Origin: Cellvibrionales bacterium UBA5860
GTDB taxonomy: Bacteria; Pseudomonadota; Gammaproteobacteria; Pseudomonadales; Porticoccaceae
Direction of reading: 5' to 3'
NCBI GenBank assembly: GCA_002431545.1
Contig: DJFY01000120.1
Location: 6,014 to 28,803, forward strand
DNA length: 22,790 nt
Under the pieces are notes generated by a model that saw nothing but the letters and a program-made list of their open reading frames with translations, made no database searches and was not told where the DNA came from. The translations under genes and the position numbers were made by a program. Shown here one piece after another: positions 14,293-22,241 of the stretch (its first letter is position 1; each line of letters starts with the position of its first letter).

Positions 14293-15777
14293 TCAGTTAT
14301 TAAACCGGTATGCCAGAGCTTCTGTCAGATGCTCGTCGCCGATAGCGGTGGCGCCAGCCAGGTCGGCAATTGTTCTCGCCACTTTAAGCACCCGATGGTA
14401 GGCGCGTGCCGACAGCCCCAGGCGAGTCATGGCCGTGTTAATTAGCTGTCTCTGGTCGGCCGTCAGTTCGCATACCGTCTTGATCTGTCGAGCCGACAGG
14501 CGCCCATTTTCGCATTGCTGTCGCGACTGTTGTCGGCGCCGGCAGGCGTCGACACGACGGGCTACCTGGGCGCTGGTTTCTGAGTCTTCGCCGGGCGTGG
14601 TTAATTCGGTGTAAGGTACGGGTGGCACGGTGATCTGCAGATCAATGCGGTCGAGCAGTGGCCCGGAGATTTTTTCCCGGTAGCGGCTGACGCGATCCGG
14701 TGTGCACCGGCAGCGCTCACTGCCCAGATAGCCGCAGGGGCAGGGATTCATTGCCGCTACCAGCATAAAGTCGGCAGGATATTCCACTCGGTTTGCGGCG
14801 CGAGACAGGTGAATATTGCCGGACTCGAGCGGTTCCCGTAGGACCTCGAGCACCTTGCGCGGAAACTCCGGGAGTTCATCGAGAAACAGCACGCCCCGGT
14901 GGGCCAGGGATATCTCGCCGGGCAAAGGATTACTGCCGCCCCCGACCAGGGCGACTGCCGATGCGGTGTGGTGTGGCGCGCGGAAGGGGCGGGCAAACAG
15001 GTCGGTGCGCAAACCCGTTCCCGCTACCGAGTGGATGGCATTTACTTCCAGTGCATCGCTTTCTTCGAGTGCGGGTAGCAGGCCAGGCAGGCAGCGGGCG
15101 AGCAGGGTTTTGCCCGCGCCGGGCGGGCCTGTAAGTAGCAGGTTATGGCCGCCAGCGGCAGCAATCTCCAGGGCTCTCTTGGCCTGTTGCTGGCCGATAA
15201 TATCGCGTAGATCTTCGCCTGTTGTGCTGCGTCTTTCCGGGGTAAAGCACTCTGGTTCCAGCGGCGAAGTGTCGCGCAGGTGCGCGCATACCTGGAGCAG
15301 GTGGTTGGCACCGAGGACAACCGTTTCGCGTGCCAACGCTGCTTCGCGGGCGTTACCGATTGGTACGATCAGTTTGTGTCCGGCAATACCTGCAGCCAGC
15401 GCGCTGGGCAAAACCCCGTCGACGGGGCGCAACTCCCCGGAAAGAGCCAGCTCGCCGATAAACTCGTAGCCGTCGATGGCTTCGGCGGGCAACTGGCCAG
15501 ATGCAGCGAGCAAACCCAACGCGATGGGCAGGTCGAAACGCCCGCCACCTTTGGGTAAGTCGGCGGGTGCCAGGTTGATTGTGATGCGCCTGGCGGGAAA
15601 ATCAAAATGCGCATTGAGCAGTGCGCTTCTCACCCGGTCTTTACTTTCCCGCACTGCCGCCTCCGGCAAGCCGACGATATTCAGGCTGGGTAGGCCATTG
15701 GACAGGTGGACTTCCACCGACACCGGAGGTGCGTCAATGCCCGACTGGGCGCGGGTGCGCGCGATAGCAAGCGCCAT
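14293..15777 (-). CDS. comM: YifB/ComM-family Mg-chelatase-like AAA+ ATPase
   Basis: A 494-residue protein. In naturally competent gammaproteobacteria ComM is a hexameric helicase that promotes branch migration during integration of transformed DNA. The start at ATG 15777 (MALAIARTRAQ) matches the family N-terminus and has AAGG six bases upstream; longer in-frame starts up to 15897 and ATG 15783 are less likely. An N-terminal Lon-protease-like fold (VGLPEAAVRESKDRVRSAL; INLAPADLPKGGGRFDLPIA) precedes the ATPase. Walker A is GPPGAGKT near residue 217 and Walker B VLFLDELPEF. The zinc-finger-like insert MNPCPCGYLGSERCRC is present, then SGPLLDRIDL. The C-terminal helical domain is complete. The gene diverges from glnK and is convergent with hppA. 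Confidence 0.93.
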   Translation of the reverse strand: MALAIARTRAQSGIDAPPVSVEVHLSNGLPSLNIVGLPEAAVRESKDRVRSALLNAHFDFPARRITINLAPADLPKGGGRFDLPIALGLLAASGQLPAEAIDGYEFIGELALSGELRPVDGVLPSALAAGIAGHKLIVPIGNAREAALARETVVLGANHLLQVCAHLRDTSPLEPECFTPERRSTTGEDLRDIIGQQQAKRALEIAAAGGHNLLLTGPPGAGKTLLARCLPGLLPALEESDALEVNAIHSVAGTGLRTDLFARPFRAPHHTASAVALVGGGSNPLPGEISLAHRGVLFLDELPEFPRKVLEVLREPLESGNIHLSRAANRVEYPADFMLVAAMNPCPCGYLGSERCRCTPDRVSRYREKISGPLLDRIDLQITVPPVPYTELTTPGEDSETSAQVARRVDACRRRQQSRQQCENGRLSARQIKTVCELTADQRQLINTAMTRLGLSARAYHRVLKVARTIADLAGATAIGDEHLTEALAYRFNN

Positions 15778-15927
15778 AATCATCCTTGAAACTTGTGTTA
15801 GTACGTTTGCAGTGTATGCCCCTTTATCCGGCGTTTGCACCGCTGACATCAATTTATCGCAAGGCATTACGCGGGTAAACAGTGGCAGCCGGTTCAATTG
15901 CTATCGGAGTGCGGTGGCCATCCGCAT

Positions 15928-15984
15928 TGCACCAAAAAAGAACATTTAATTTCTGTTATGGCACGCACGCACCAAGATTGTGCG
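15928..15984 (+). promoter_or_regulatory. NtrC-like enhancer sites upstream of glnK-amtB
   Basis: 15968-15984 reads CGCACCA-AGA-TTGTGCG, a palindrome differing from TGCACCA-N3-TGGTGCA at three of 14 positions. 15928-15944 has a perfect left half TGCACCA and a poor right half. Centres lie about 73 and 113 bases upstream of the start predicted from the sigma-54 element. Confidence 0.65.
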
Positions 15985-16022
15985 ATTCCGAAGGTTTTAT
16001 TCGCCATTTCCTGCCGTTTCTC

Positions 16023-16038
16023 TGGCACGTTTCATGCT
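16023..16038 (+). promoter_or_regulatory. Sigma-54 (RpoN) promoter of glnK-amtB
   Basis: TGGCACG-N4-ATGCT, one mismatch to TGGCACG-N4-TTGCW with exact GG-N10-GC spacing. The expected start is near 16049, leaving a 26-base leader with a GGAG ribosome site (16063-16066). Confidence 0.8.
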
Positions 16039-16074
16039 ATTCCTGATGAGCACATGCCGAATGGAGAACAACTT

Positions 16075-16413
16075 ATGAAAATGATTACCGCGGTTATCAA
16101 GCCGTTCAAACTCGACGATGTCAGGGAGGCACTCGCCGCTATCGGTGTTCAGGGATTAACGGTCACTGAGGTAAAGGGGTTCGGGCGGCAGAAGGGCCAC
16201 ACCGAGCTCTATCGTGGGGCGGAGTATGTCGTCGATTTTCTACCAAAAGTTAAAGCGGAAGTCGCGGTGACTGATGCCATGGCCGATAGTGCGGTGGAAG
16301 CGATCGTTAATGCGGCTCAGACCGGAAAAATCGGTGACGGCAAAATTTTCATCACCGAAATCCAGGACGTAATACGTATCCGCACCGGCGAAACTGGTGA
16401 CGATGCTGTTTGA
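16075..16413 (+). CDS. glnK: PII nitrogen regulator GlnK, first copy
   Basis: A 112-residue trimeric PII protein that senses ATP/ADP and 2-oxoglutarate. When nitrogen is plentiful it plugs the AmtB channel. The start at ATG 16075 has GGAG eight bases upstream. The T-loop is canonical, GFGRQKGHTELYRGAEYVVD, with the uridylylation site Tyr51. The B-loop TGKIGDGKIF and C-terminal RIRTGETGDDAV are intact. It is followed by amtB after 38 bases, the standard glnK-amtB operon, here behind a sigma-54 promoter with NtrC-like sites. By eye it differs from the second copy at 17882 at about 25 of 112 positions, none in the T-loop. Confidence 0.95.
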   Translation: MKMITAVIKPFKLDDVREALAAIGVQGLTVTEVKGFGRQKGHTELYRGAEYVVDFLPKVKAEVAVTDAMADSAVEAIVNAAQTGKIGDGKIFITEIQDVIRIRTGETGDDAV

Positions 16414-16451
16414 TAACAATCGATAAATGAAGATTTGAAGAGGGAAAGGTA

Positions 16452-17717
16452 ATGGAAAGCGATATTATTCATATCAAATATGCGCTGGATACGTTTTATT
16501 TTCTGGTGTGTGGCGCCCTGGTCATGTGGATGGCCGCAGGTTTTACCATGCTCGAGTCGGGTTTGGTGCGGGCGAAAAATACAGTTGAAATCCTGACCAA
16601 AAATGTCGCGCTTTATTCTGTGTCGTGCGTAATGTATCTCATCATGGGTTACACGATTATGTACGGCGGCTCAGAAGGCGGCTTTCTACCGGATAGTTGG
16701 TTTGGTAACAGCATTGCGAATGAATCTGCCGACGCAGTATTGGCGGGTGCGGCGGCGGATCCGGATGACTACACTTATTATTCCGGTGCCTCCGATTTCT
16801 TTTTCCAGGTGGTCTTTGTCGCGACTGCCATGTCTATTGTTTCGGGTGCGGTTGCAGAGCGCATGAAACTGTGGGCATTTCTGGCGTTTGCGGTTGTTAT
16901 GACCGGTGTTATTTATCCGCTGCAGGGCATGTGGAAGTGGGGCGGCGGATTCCTCGATGCCCAGGGTTTCCTGGATTTTGCAGGATCTGGCGTGGTGCAT
17001 ATGACCGGTGCCGCGGCAGCGTTGGCTGGCGTTCTGCTGCTTGGCCCGCGTAAAGGCAAGTATGGCGCCGATGGCTCCGTCAATGCCATTCCCGGGGCCA
17101 ACATGCCTCTGGCGGCTCTCGGAATGTTCGTGCTCTGGGTCGGCTGGTTCGGCTTTAACGGTGGTTCGGAACTCAAAGTATCCGATATCGGCGAAGCCAA
17201 CGCAGTTGCGGATATCTTCGTTAACACCAATGCAGCGGCCGCCGCTGGCCTGATCGCAGCCCTGGTGTGCGCACGTCTGTTGTTCGGCAAGGCCGACCTG
17301 ACCATGGCAATCAATGGCGCTCTGGCTGGTCTGGTCGCCATTACCGCGGAGCCGCTGACACCGGGGCCGATCTGGTCTACTGTTATCGGTGCGATCGGCG
17401 GCGTTATCGTGGTCTTTTCCGTGGTTACCCTCGACAAGCTCCACATCGACGACCCAGTGGGCGCAATATCCGTGCATGGCGTCGTCGGCATCTGGGGCCT
17501 GCTGGCGGTTTGCATTACCAATTCGGATGCAACGCTGGGCGCCCAGTTGCTCGGTATTGCCGTTATCTTCGTCTGGGTGTTTGTCGCCAGTTTAATCGTC
17601 TGGCTGATCCTGAAAGCAGTATTCGGCATCCGTGTCAGTGAAGAAGACGAGTACGAAGGGGTCGACAGCTCCGAGTGCGGCATGGAGGCCTATCCAGAGT
17701 TCGCTTCGATGAAATAA
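16452..17717 (+). CDS. amtB: Ammonium transporter AmtB
   Basis: A 421-residue inner-membrane ammonium channel with 11 predicted helices, no cleaved signal peptide being obvious. Family motifs: GFTMLESGLVRAKN near the N-terminus, FFFQVVFVATAMSIVSGAVAER (residues about 115-136), DFAGSGVVHMTGAAAAL, and SVHGVVGIWG. The twin pore histidines are His183 and His342. The cytoplasmic tail, which binds GlnK, ends in GVDSSECGMEAYPEF, with Cys where many AmtB tails have His. The AGGGAAAGG ribosome site lies just upstream of ATG 16452. It is co-transcribed with glnK at 16075 and closed by a strong terminator before the second PII gene. Confidence 0.95.
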   Translation: MESDIIHIKYALDTFYFLVCGALVMWMAAGFTMLESGLVRAKNTVEILTKNVALYSVSCVMYLIMGYTIMYGGSEGGFLPDSWFGNSIANESADAVLAGAAADPDDYTYYSGASDFFFQVVFVATAMSIVSGAVAERMKLWAFLAFAVVMTGVIYPLQGMWKWGGGFLDAQGFLDFAGSGVVHMTGAAAALAGVLLLGPRKGKYGADGSVNAIPGANMPLAALGMFVLWVGWFGFNGGSELKVSDIGEANAVADIFVNTNAAAAAGLIAALVCARLLFGKADLTMAINGALAGLVAITAEPLTPGPIWSTVIGAIGGVIVVFSVVTLDKLHIDDPVGAISVHGVVGIWGLLAVCITNSDATLGAQLLGIAVIFVWVFVASLIVWLILKAVFGIRVSEEDEYEGVDSSECGMEAYPEFASMK

Positions 17718-17736
17718 GGAGCGGTGTTTAGCAAAG

Positions 17737-17763
17737 AAGGGGCCTTTTAAGGCCCCTTTTTTT
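17737..17763 (+). terminator. Intrinsic terminator after amtB
   Basis: AAGGGGCCTT (17737-17746) and AAGGCCCCTT (17749-17758) are perfect complements, followed by T7. It lies 19 bases after the amtB stop and separates glnK-amtB from the second PII gene. Confidence 0.9.
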
Positions 17764-17766
17764 GTC

Positions 17767-17783
17767 TGCACGTGTCTGGTGCA
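17767..17783 (+). promoter_or_regulatory. NtrC-like site upstream of the second PII gene
   Basis: TGCACGT-GTC-TGGTGCA matches the NtrC consensus at 12 of 14 positions. About 30 bases downstream, TGGTATG at 17813 looks like a sigma-54 -24 element, but the GC of the -12 element is one base too close, so the promoter itself is uncertain. Confidence 0.45.
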
Positions 17784-17881
17784 TTTAGCGGCATAAGCGT
17801 GTATCTTTTCCGTGGTATGTGCACGCCGTAAATTAGAATCGCGGCGGTGCAGGCGTAGCGGAATAACAGGGGAAAAAATAA

Positions 17882-18220
17882 ATGAAGCTGATTACTGCCA
17901 TCATCAAACCATTTAAACTGGACGACGTGCGTCAAGCGCTGGCGGACGTGGGCGTTCAGGGTATTACCGCCACGGAAGTAAAAGGCTTCGGACGTCAGAA
18001 GGGGCACACGGAGTTGTATCGGGGTGCGGAATACGTTGTCGACTTCCTGCCCAAGGTAAAGCTGGAAATCGCCGTTACTAACGAGATGGTTGATTCCATT
18101 GTTGAAGCCATCTCCAAGACTGCGAGTACCGGCAAAATCGGCGATGGCAAGATTTTTATATCCTCTCTCGAAGAAGTCATTCGTATCAGAACCGGGGAAA
18201 CCGGAAGTGAGGCGATCTAG
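17882..18220 (+). CDS. glnK: PII nitrogen regulator, second copy
   Basis: A 112-residue PII protein, complete and apparently functional: T-loop GFGRQKGHTELYRGAEYVVD with Tyr51, B-loop TGKIGDGKIF and RIRTGETGSEAI end. An AGGGG ribosome site lies upstream of ATG 17882. It is closer to classical GlnK/GlnB in its first residues (MKLITAIIKPFKLDDV) than the first copy. It lies behind the amtB terminator with an NtrC-like palindrome of its own, so it is probably a separate unit. Whether it is the GlnB-type regulator of the adenylyltransferase/NtrB or a second AmtB partner cannot be told from sequence. It is convergent with xerC, 40 bases apart. Confidence 0.93.
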   Translation: MKLITAIIKPFKLDDVRQALADVGVQGITATEVKGFGRQKGHTELYRGAEYVVDFLPKVKLEIAVTNEMVDSIVEAISKTASTGKIGDGKIFISSLEEVIRIRTGETGSEAI

Positions 18221-18226
18221 GGTCTT

Positions 18227-18259
18227 TTCGGGCAGTCTGGCGAAACAAGTCTACCCGAA
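18227..18259. other. Imperfect stem between convergent glnK and xerC
   Basis: TTCGGG (18227-18232) pairs with CCCGAA (18254-18259), with partial pairing extending inward. There is no adjacent T-run on either strand, so a terminator role is doubtful. Confidence 0.25.
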
Positions 18260-18260
18260 G

Positions 18261-19199
18261 TTACTGACTTTCTTCTCCCTCTTCCCCGTGCTTGCGACCG
18301 GCGCGCGGGTGGGCGGTATCGTATACTGATGCAAGGTGCTGAAAGTCCAGGTGCGTGTAGATCTGCGTGGTAGACAGGTTGGCGTGCCCCAGCAATTCCT
18401 GAACGGCGCGCAGATCGCCACTCGATTCCAGTAAATGACTGGCAAATGAATGGCGCAACATGTGTGGGTTCACTTTCTGATCCATACCTTTCTCGGCACC
18501 GAGTTTCGCCAGTCGCTGCTGGATAGCCCGATGGCCAAGGCGTTTGCCTCGGCGCCCGATAAAGAGAGCCACTTCGTCCTGTAGCGCGCGCTCAGATCGC
18601 ACCGCAAGCCATGCCTTGAGGTGTGTGATGGCGATTGTGCCTACCGGCACTGTGCGCGTTTTATTGCCTTTGCCGAGTACGGTCACTGTGGCGTCGGCGA
18701 AGTCGATACCATCGATATCGAGCCGGGCCAGTTCTGCCAGTCGCAGACCAGAGGAATACAGAAGCTCTGTCATCGCGTGGTCGCGCAGACCGAGCCAGTC
18801 GCTGGGCTTGCCTGCCAGCAGCTGGCTTGCCTGATCGGTGTCGAGTACTCGTGGTAGACGGCGGGATTTGCGCGGTGCGGTAATGCCGGCCGAAGGGTTC
18901 TGTGCGATGTGGGCCTTGCGCACCATGTACGCAAAAAATGTCCGGATCGAAGAGAGCCAACGTTGTAGACTGGATTCCGCGAGACCGCCCTCGTGGAGTT
19001 GCGCGAGACATTGACGGATGGCACCGGCGTCGAGTTCAGCTAATTCGACGCGTTCGTGGGCAAGGGCCCAGGCTTCCAGTTTGTCCAGATCCCTCAGGTA
19101 ATTGAGCACCGTGTGCTGTGAAAGGCCCTTCTCGTAGGCGAGAAATTGCCTGAAGCTGTCGAAGTAGTGTTGAAAGGGGCCGCTCTGGGTCGCGACCAT
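18261..19199 (-). CDS. xerC: Site-specific tyrosine recombinase XerC
   Basis: A 312-residue recombinase that, with XerD, resolves chromosome dimers at dif. An N-terminal SAM-like core-binding domain covers residues 7-95 (FQHYFDSFRQFLAYEKGLS). The catalytic domain has the complete active site: Arg153 (SSGLRLAELARLD), Lys177 (GKGNK), His246 and Arg249 (PHMLRHSFASHLL), His272 (LLGHANL) and Tyr281 (TQIYTHLD). A basic/acidic C-terminal tail of about 15 residues exceeds the usual end. It is the last gene of the lptM-lysA-dapF-DUF484-xerC operon, four bases after the DUF484 gene. The HAD-hydrolase gene often found next in this operon is absent. Confidence 0.95.
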   Translation of the reverse strand: MVATQSGPFQHYFDSFRQFLAYEKGLSQHTVLNYLRDLDKLEAWALAHERVELAELDAGAIRQCLAQLHEGGLAESSLQRWLSSIRTFFAYMVRKAHIAQNPSAGITAPRKSRRLPRVLDTDQASQLLAGKPSDWLGLRDHAMTELLYSSGLRLAELARLDIDGIDFADATVTVLGKGNKTRTVPVGTIAITHLKAWLAVRSERALQDEVALFIGRRGKRLGHRAIQQRLAKLGAEKGMDQKVNPHMLRHSFASHLLESSGDLRAVQELLGHANLSTTQIYTHLDFQHLASVYDTAHPRAGRKHGEEGEESQ

Positions 19200-19203
19200 C
19201 GCG

Positions 19204-19899
19204 TTACTTCATTAACCGGGGGACTGCCCGGTTAAGTACGTCTGCGATGTAACTGAGGAAGAGGGTGCCCATGCTGCTGCGATAGAAGCCCTGATCCCTG
19301 TTGCCGACGGCGAGTATGCCAAACATATTGCCATGACTCAGTGGCACCGCGGCCACTGAGCCAATGTGGCGGGCGTCGTCGCCAAACAGGAATTGCAGCT
19401 CGTCAGCCCTGAGTACGCCGCAGATCGGATGGTTATTGCGCATCAGGGAGCCAATCGCACTATTGGCTTCTGCCATGCCGACCACGCGGGCGAGGCTTGC
19501 AGGTATTTTTTCGCGCTCGCCGAGTAGGATTAGATTGTGAAACTCGACCTTGAAGTCTGTGGCGAGGCTTTCGTACAGAGCGCTGACTAACCCATCGAGC
19601 GTCGATGCATCCAGCAGCGATAACACCAGTCGCTTGGTTTTTTCAAATAACTTGTCGTTGGCCTGAGCCGACTCCAGCATGCTGTTGAGACGCTGACGCA
19701 TCTCCATATTTCGTTCGCGCAGTACGCTGATCTGTCGCTCAATGAGCGACACCGCCTTGCCGCTTTCGTGGGGCAATTCCAGGTCGGCGACGAGATCGGG
19801 ATGGCGACTGAAAAAATCCGGATTTTCGAGGAGAAATTCGCTTACCTGACGGGCGCTTAATTCGTCGCTCGAAGGCATATCGGAACCGGCTTGTTTCAT
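19204..19899 (-). CDS. DUF484 family protein (GAF-like)
   Basis: A 231-residue protein of the DUF484 family, nearly always found between dapF and xerC in gammaproteobacteria; its function is unknown. The N-terminal 45 residues include VSEFLLENPDFFSRHPDLVADLELPH, the family signature. A coiled coil follows (SLIERQISVLRERNMEMRQRLNSML). The C-terminal 140 residues resemble a GAF domain, with VAAVPLSHGNMFGILAVGN matching its central strands. The ATG overlaps the dapF stop by four bases (ATGA), so it is translationally coupled to dapF. Confidence 0.9.
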   Translation of the reverse strand: MKQAGSDMPSSDELSARQVSEFLLENPDFFSRHPDLVADLELPHESGKAVSLIERQISVLRERNMEMRQRLNSMLESAQANDKLFEKTKRLVLSLLDASTLDGLVSALYESLATDFKVEFHNLILLGEREKIPASLARVVGMAEANSAIGSLMRNNHPICGVLRADELQFLFGDDARHIGSVAAVPLSHGNMFGILAVGNRDQGFYRSSMGTLFLSYIADVLNRAVPRLMK

Positions 19900-20726
19900 A
19901 TTCTTATGCGTCCTTGAAAAACTGTTGTTGCGCTACCCGTGAGTGTCACCGGCTCGGAGCCGCCCGGCCAGGAAATTTCCAGGGTGCCACCTTTCAACGT
20001 TGCGGTCACCGGCGAGTCTAGCAGGTCTTGGCGGATACCCGCTACGACCGCCGCGCAGGCACCGCTACCGCAGGCCAGGGTTTCTCCGGCCCCGCGCTCG
20101 TAAACCCTAAGCCTGATTTCGTGGCGGGAAATCACCTGCATGAAACCGACATTGGTTTTTTCCGGGAAGCGTCGGTGGCTTTCGATGAGGGGCCCGAGTT
20201 CTGCGACAGGTGCGGTATCGACGTCTTCGACGCGCAATACGGCGTGGGGATTACCAATGGCCAGAGCGGCAATTTCCAGCGTTTCATCCGCTACCTGCAG
20301 GGGATAGGTGAGCGCGGTCTCATCGGCATCAAAGGGAATGTTCGAAGGGGTAAACTCCGGGATTCCAACCGCGGCGCGAATTTTTTTCGGATTGTCGTAG
20401 TGCAGCTCGATAAGTCCGGCGGTGGTTTCTACCCGTAGCTGTTTTTTTCCCGTTAGTTTCTGGTCGTGAACAAACTTGGCAAAACAGCGGGCACCGTTGC
20501 CACACTGAGCCACTTCACTGCCGTCCCGGTTGAATATTCTGTAGCGGAAGTCGACATTGAGGTTTGCTGGTGGCTCGACGAGCAGAATCTGGTCGCATCC
20601 GATGCCTCGCTGCCGGTCTGCCAGTTTGCGCGCCAGTTCTGGCGTCATAGCGACCGCCTGTGAGACTGCGTCAATGACGACAAAATCGTTGCCGAGTCCG
20701 TGCATTTTGGTGAATCGGAGCATCAT
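19896..20726 (-). CDS. dapF: Diaminopimelate epimerase DapF
   Basis: Converts LL- to meso-diaminopimelate for lysine and peptidoglycan synthesis. From ATG 20726 the protein is 276 residues; the adjacent ATG 20723 would give 275, and longer in-frame starts add an implausible Arg-rich leader. The N-terminus LRFTKMHGLGNDFVVIDAV is standard. Both catalytic cysteines are present, in AQCGNGARCF and in LACGSGACAAV. Pseudo-symmetric halves and the PHAVLRVEDVD segment are intact. The start overlaps the lysA stop (ATGA) and the end overlaps the DUF484 start (ATGA), so all three are tightly coupled. Confidence 0.96.
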   Translation of the reverse strand: MMLRFTKMHGLGNDFVVIDAVSQAVAMTPELARKLADRQRGIGCDQILLVEPPANLNVDFRYRIFNRDGSEVAQCGNGARCFAKFVHDQKLTGKKQLRVETTAGLIELHYDNPKKIRAAVGIPEFTPSNIPFDADETALTYPLQVADETLEIAALAIGNPHAVLRVEDVDTAPVAELGPLIESHRRFPEKTNVGFMQVISRHEIRLRVYERGAGETLACGSGACAAVVAGIRQDLLDSPVTATLKGGTLEISWPGGSEPVTLTGSATTVFQGRIRI

Positions 20727-21982
20727 GTGCCGGGCTCGGTGAGGAGTTGTTCGCCGCGCATGAGGTCTTCGAGGCTCTCGCGCGCACGCACCAAATGGAG
20801 ATGTTCGCCGTCGACCATAATCTCGGCGGCTCTCGGTCGCGAGTTGTAGTTTGAACTCATGCTGAAGCCGTAGGCGCCGGCGCCGTGTACACACAGGATA
20901 TCTCCCGCGGCGATGGCGAGCGAGCGTTGCGTACCGAGAAAATCACCGGTTTCACAGACCGGCCCGACGACATCGTACACGCCTTCCGGGTGCCGACCAC
21001 CGGTGTCGACCGGCTGGATGTCGAGCCAGGCATCGTAGAGTGCCGGCCGGATCATATCGTTCATGGCGGCGTCGACAATGGCAAATTTCCTGCCGCCATT
21101 TTCCTTAATGTAAGCCACCCGGGTCAGTAGCACCCCCGCGTTGGCGGCGATAGAACGCCCGGGTTCGAGAATCAGGGTCAGGTCTCGCCCTGCCAGACGT
21201 TCTAGCAAGGCACCGACATACTGCTTTACCGGGGGCGGAGTTTCATCGCGATAGGTCACGCCGAGACCGCCGCCCAGATCCAGATGCCGCACAACGATAT
21301 CCCGGGCAGCGAGGCGGTCGATCAACTTCAGGACACGCTCGAGGGCATCGACGAAGGGCGACAGGGAGGTCAGCTGCGAGCCGATATGGCAGTCGACGCC
21401 GATAATCTCGATAAATGGTAGTGCCGCCGCTTCCGCGTACACGCGCTCGGCCTCGCCGATGTCGATACCGAACTTATTTTCTTTCAGGCCCGTGGAGATA
21501 TAGGGGTGGCTCTTGGGGTCGACATCGGGATTGATGCGCAGGGATATCGGCGCACGCGTGGCGTGGCGCTCTGCGATCTGGTTGATCAATCGCAGCTCTG
21601 CTTCCGACTCCACGTTAAAGCAGTGGATGCCTGCTTCCAGCGCCTGCTCGATTTCGTATGCCTGCTTGCCGACTCCGGAAAATACGGTTTTGTCGGCGCT
21701 ACCGCCAGCGGCCAGTACGCGCTTGAGTTCGCCGATCGAAACGATATCAAAACCGGCGCCGGCGGTGGCCAGCACACCCAGTACCGCCAGGTTCGAGTTG
21801 GCTTTGACTGCGTAGCAGACCAGGTGGTCGGTGCCCGCGAGTGCCTGGGCATAGGCCTGGTAATTGTCAATCAGCGCTGCTCTGGAATAGACGTAAGCGG
21901 GTGTGCCGAACTCTTCTGCCACCTGGATGAGATCGACCTGCTCGGCATGCAATCGCCCCTGGCGATAGGAAAAATAGCTCAT
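20723..21982 (-). CDS. lysA: Diaminopimelate decarboxylase LysA
   Basis: PLP enzyme making L-lysine from meso-diaminopimelate, the last step of the pathway. The protein has 419 residues, a normal length. The PLP-binding lysine is Lys60 in CYAVKANSN. Further motifs: FDIVSIGEL, GVDCHIGSQ, LDLGGGLGV (phosphate binding), LILEPGRSI, and the partner-subunit Cys in GPVCETGDF. The C-terminal region has GAYGFSMSSNYNSRPRAAE, the usual substrate Tyr segment. The gene begins eight bases after lptM and overlaps dapF by four. The combination places lysine synthesis in one operon with cell-envelope functions. Confidence 0.96.
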   Translation of the reverse strand: MSYFSYRQGRLHAEQVDLIQVAEEFGTPAYVYSRAALIDNYQAYAQALAGTDHLVCYAVKANSNLAVLGVLATAGAGFDIVSIGELKRVLAAGGSADKTVFSGVGKQAYEIEQALEAGIHCFNVESEAELRLINQIAERHATRAPISLRINPDVDPKSHPYISTGLKENKFGIDIGEAERVYAEAAALPFIEIIGVDCHIGSQLTSLSPFVDALERVLKLIDRLAARDIVVRHLDLGGGLGVTYRDETPPPVKQYVGALLERLAGRDLTLILEPGRSIAANAGVLLTRVAYIKENGGRKFAIVDAAMNDMIRPALYDAWLDIQPVDTGGRHPEGVYDVVGPVCETGDFLGTQRSLAIAAGDILCVHGAGAYGFSMSSNYNSRPRAAEIMVDGEHLHLVRARESLEDLMRGEQLLTEPGT

Positions 21983-21990
21983 TGGGGCGG

Positions 21991-22149
21991 TCAGCTGTCC
22001 TCGGCAGGGGCTTGTTCCGGCGCGGGAGCGCGTTGCTCGGCCGGTGGTGGCGGTAGGTACAGCGGGCCTTTATTGCCGCAGGCATTGAGGCCGACAAGGC
22101 TCGCTGAAAACAGGACAAGAAATGCCGTGTATCGGAATAAACTGGACAT
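21991..22149 (-). CDS. lptM: Small lipoprotein LptM (YifL)
   Basis: A 52-residue lipoprotein. Residues 1-23 form a signal peptide ending in the lipobox LNAC, with Cys24 lipidated. The mature start CGNKGPLYLPPPP is the hallmark of LptM/YifL, which in E. coli assists oxidative maturation of the LPS translocon LptD. The rest is a short Pro/Ala/Glu-rich tail. ATG 22149 is the only plausible start. It is the first gene of the operon leading to lysA, as in Pseudomonas. Its promoter is visible just upstream. Confidence 0.92.
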   Translation of the reverse strand: MSSLFRYTAFLVLFSASLVGLNACGNKGPLYLPPPPAEQRAPAPEQAPAEDS

Positions 22150-22176
22150 GTATCGAGACTCGAATTTCAGAGTGGA

Positions 22177-22206
22177 AGTATACCGGTCGGGATGCTACCG
22201 GCTCAA
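22177..22206 (-). promoter_or_regulatory. Sigma-70 promoter of lptM-lysA-dapF-DUF484-xerC
   Basis: On the minus strand, TTGAGC (22206-22201), an 18-base spacer and TATACT (22182-22177). The -10 is five of six to consensus. The predicted start is near 22170, about 20 bases before the lptM ATG. Confidence 0.55.
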
Positions 22207-22241
22207 TTCACGCGCTGCTCGGCGGGCAACCGCGATGCTTT

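Noticed and set aside
14624..14640. TGGCACG in the yifB gene as a sigma-54 promoter
   Set aside because: The -12 GC is off by one base and there is no gene in position to use it.
15959..15974. TGGCACG before glnK as a second sigma-54 promoter
   Set aside because: No GC at the required spacing; the bases overlap the NtrC palindrome.
15778..16074. An N-terminal extension of the first GlnK from an open frame starting at 15898
   Set aside because: PII proteins begin at MKxITA; the extension overlaps the sigma-54 promoter, and the ATG at 16075 has a proper ribosome site.
20727..20894. Longer DapF with an Arg-rich N-terminus
   Set aside because: The extension lies inside lysA, is not family-like, and the ATGA overlap gives a clear start.
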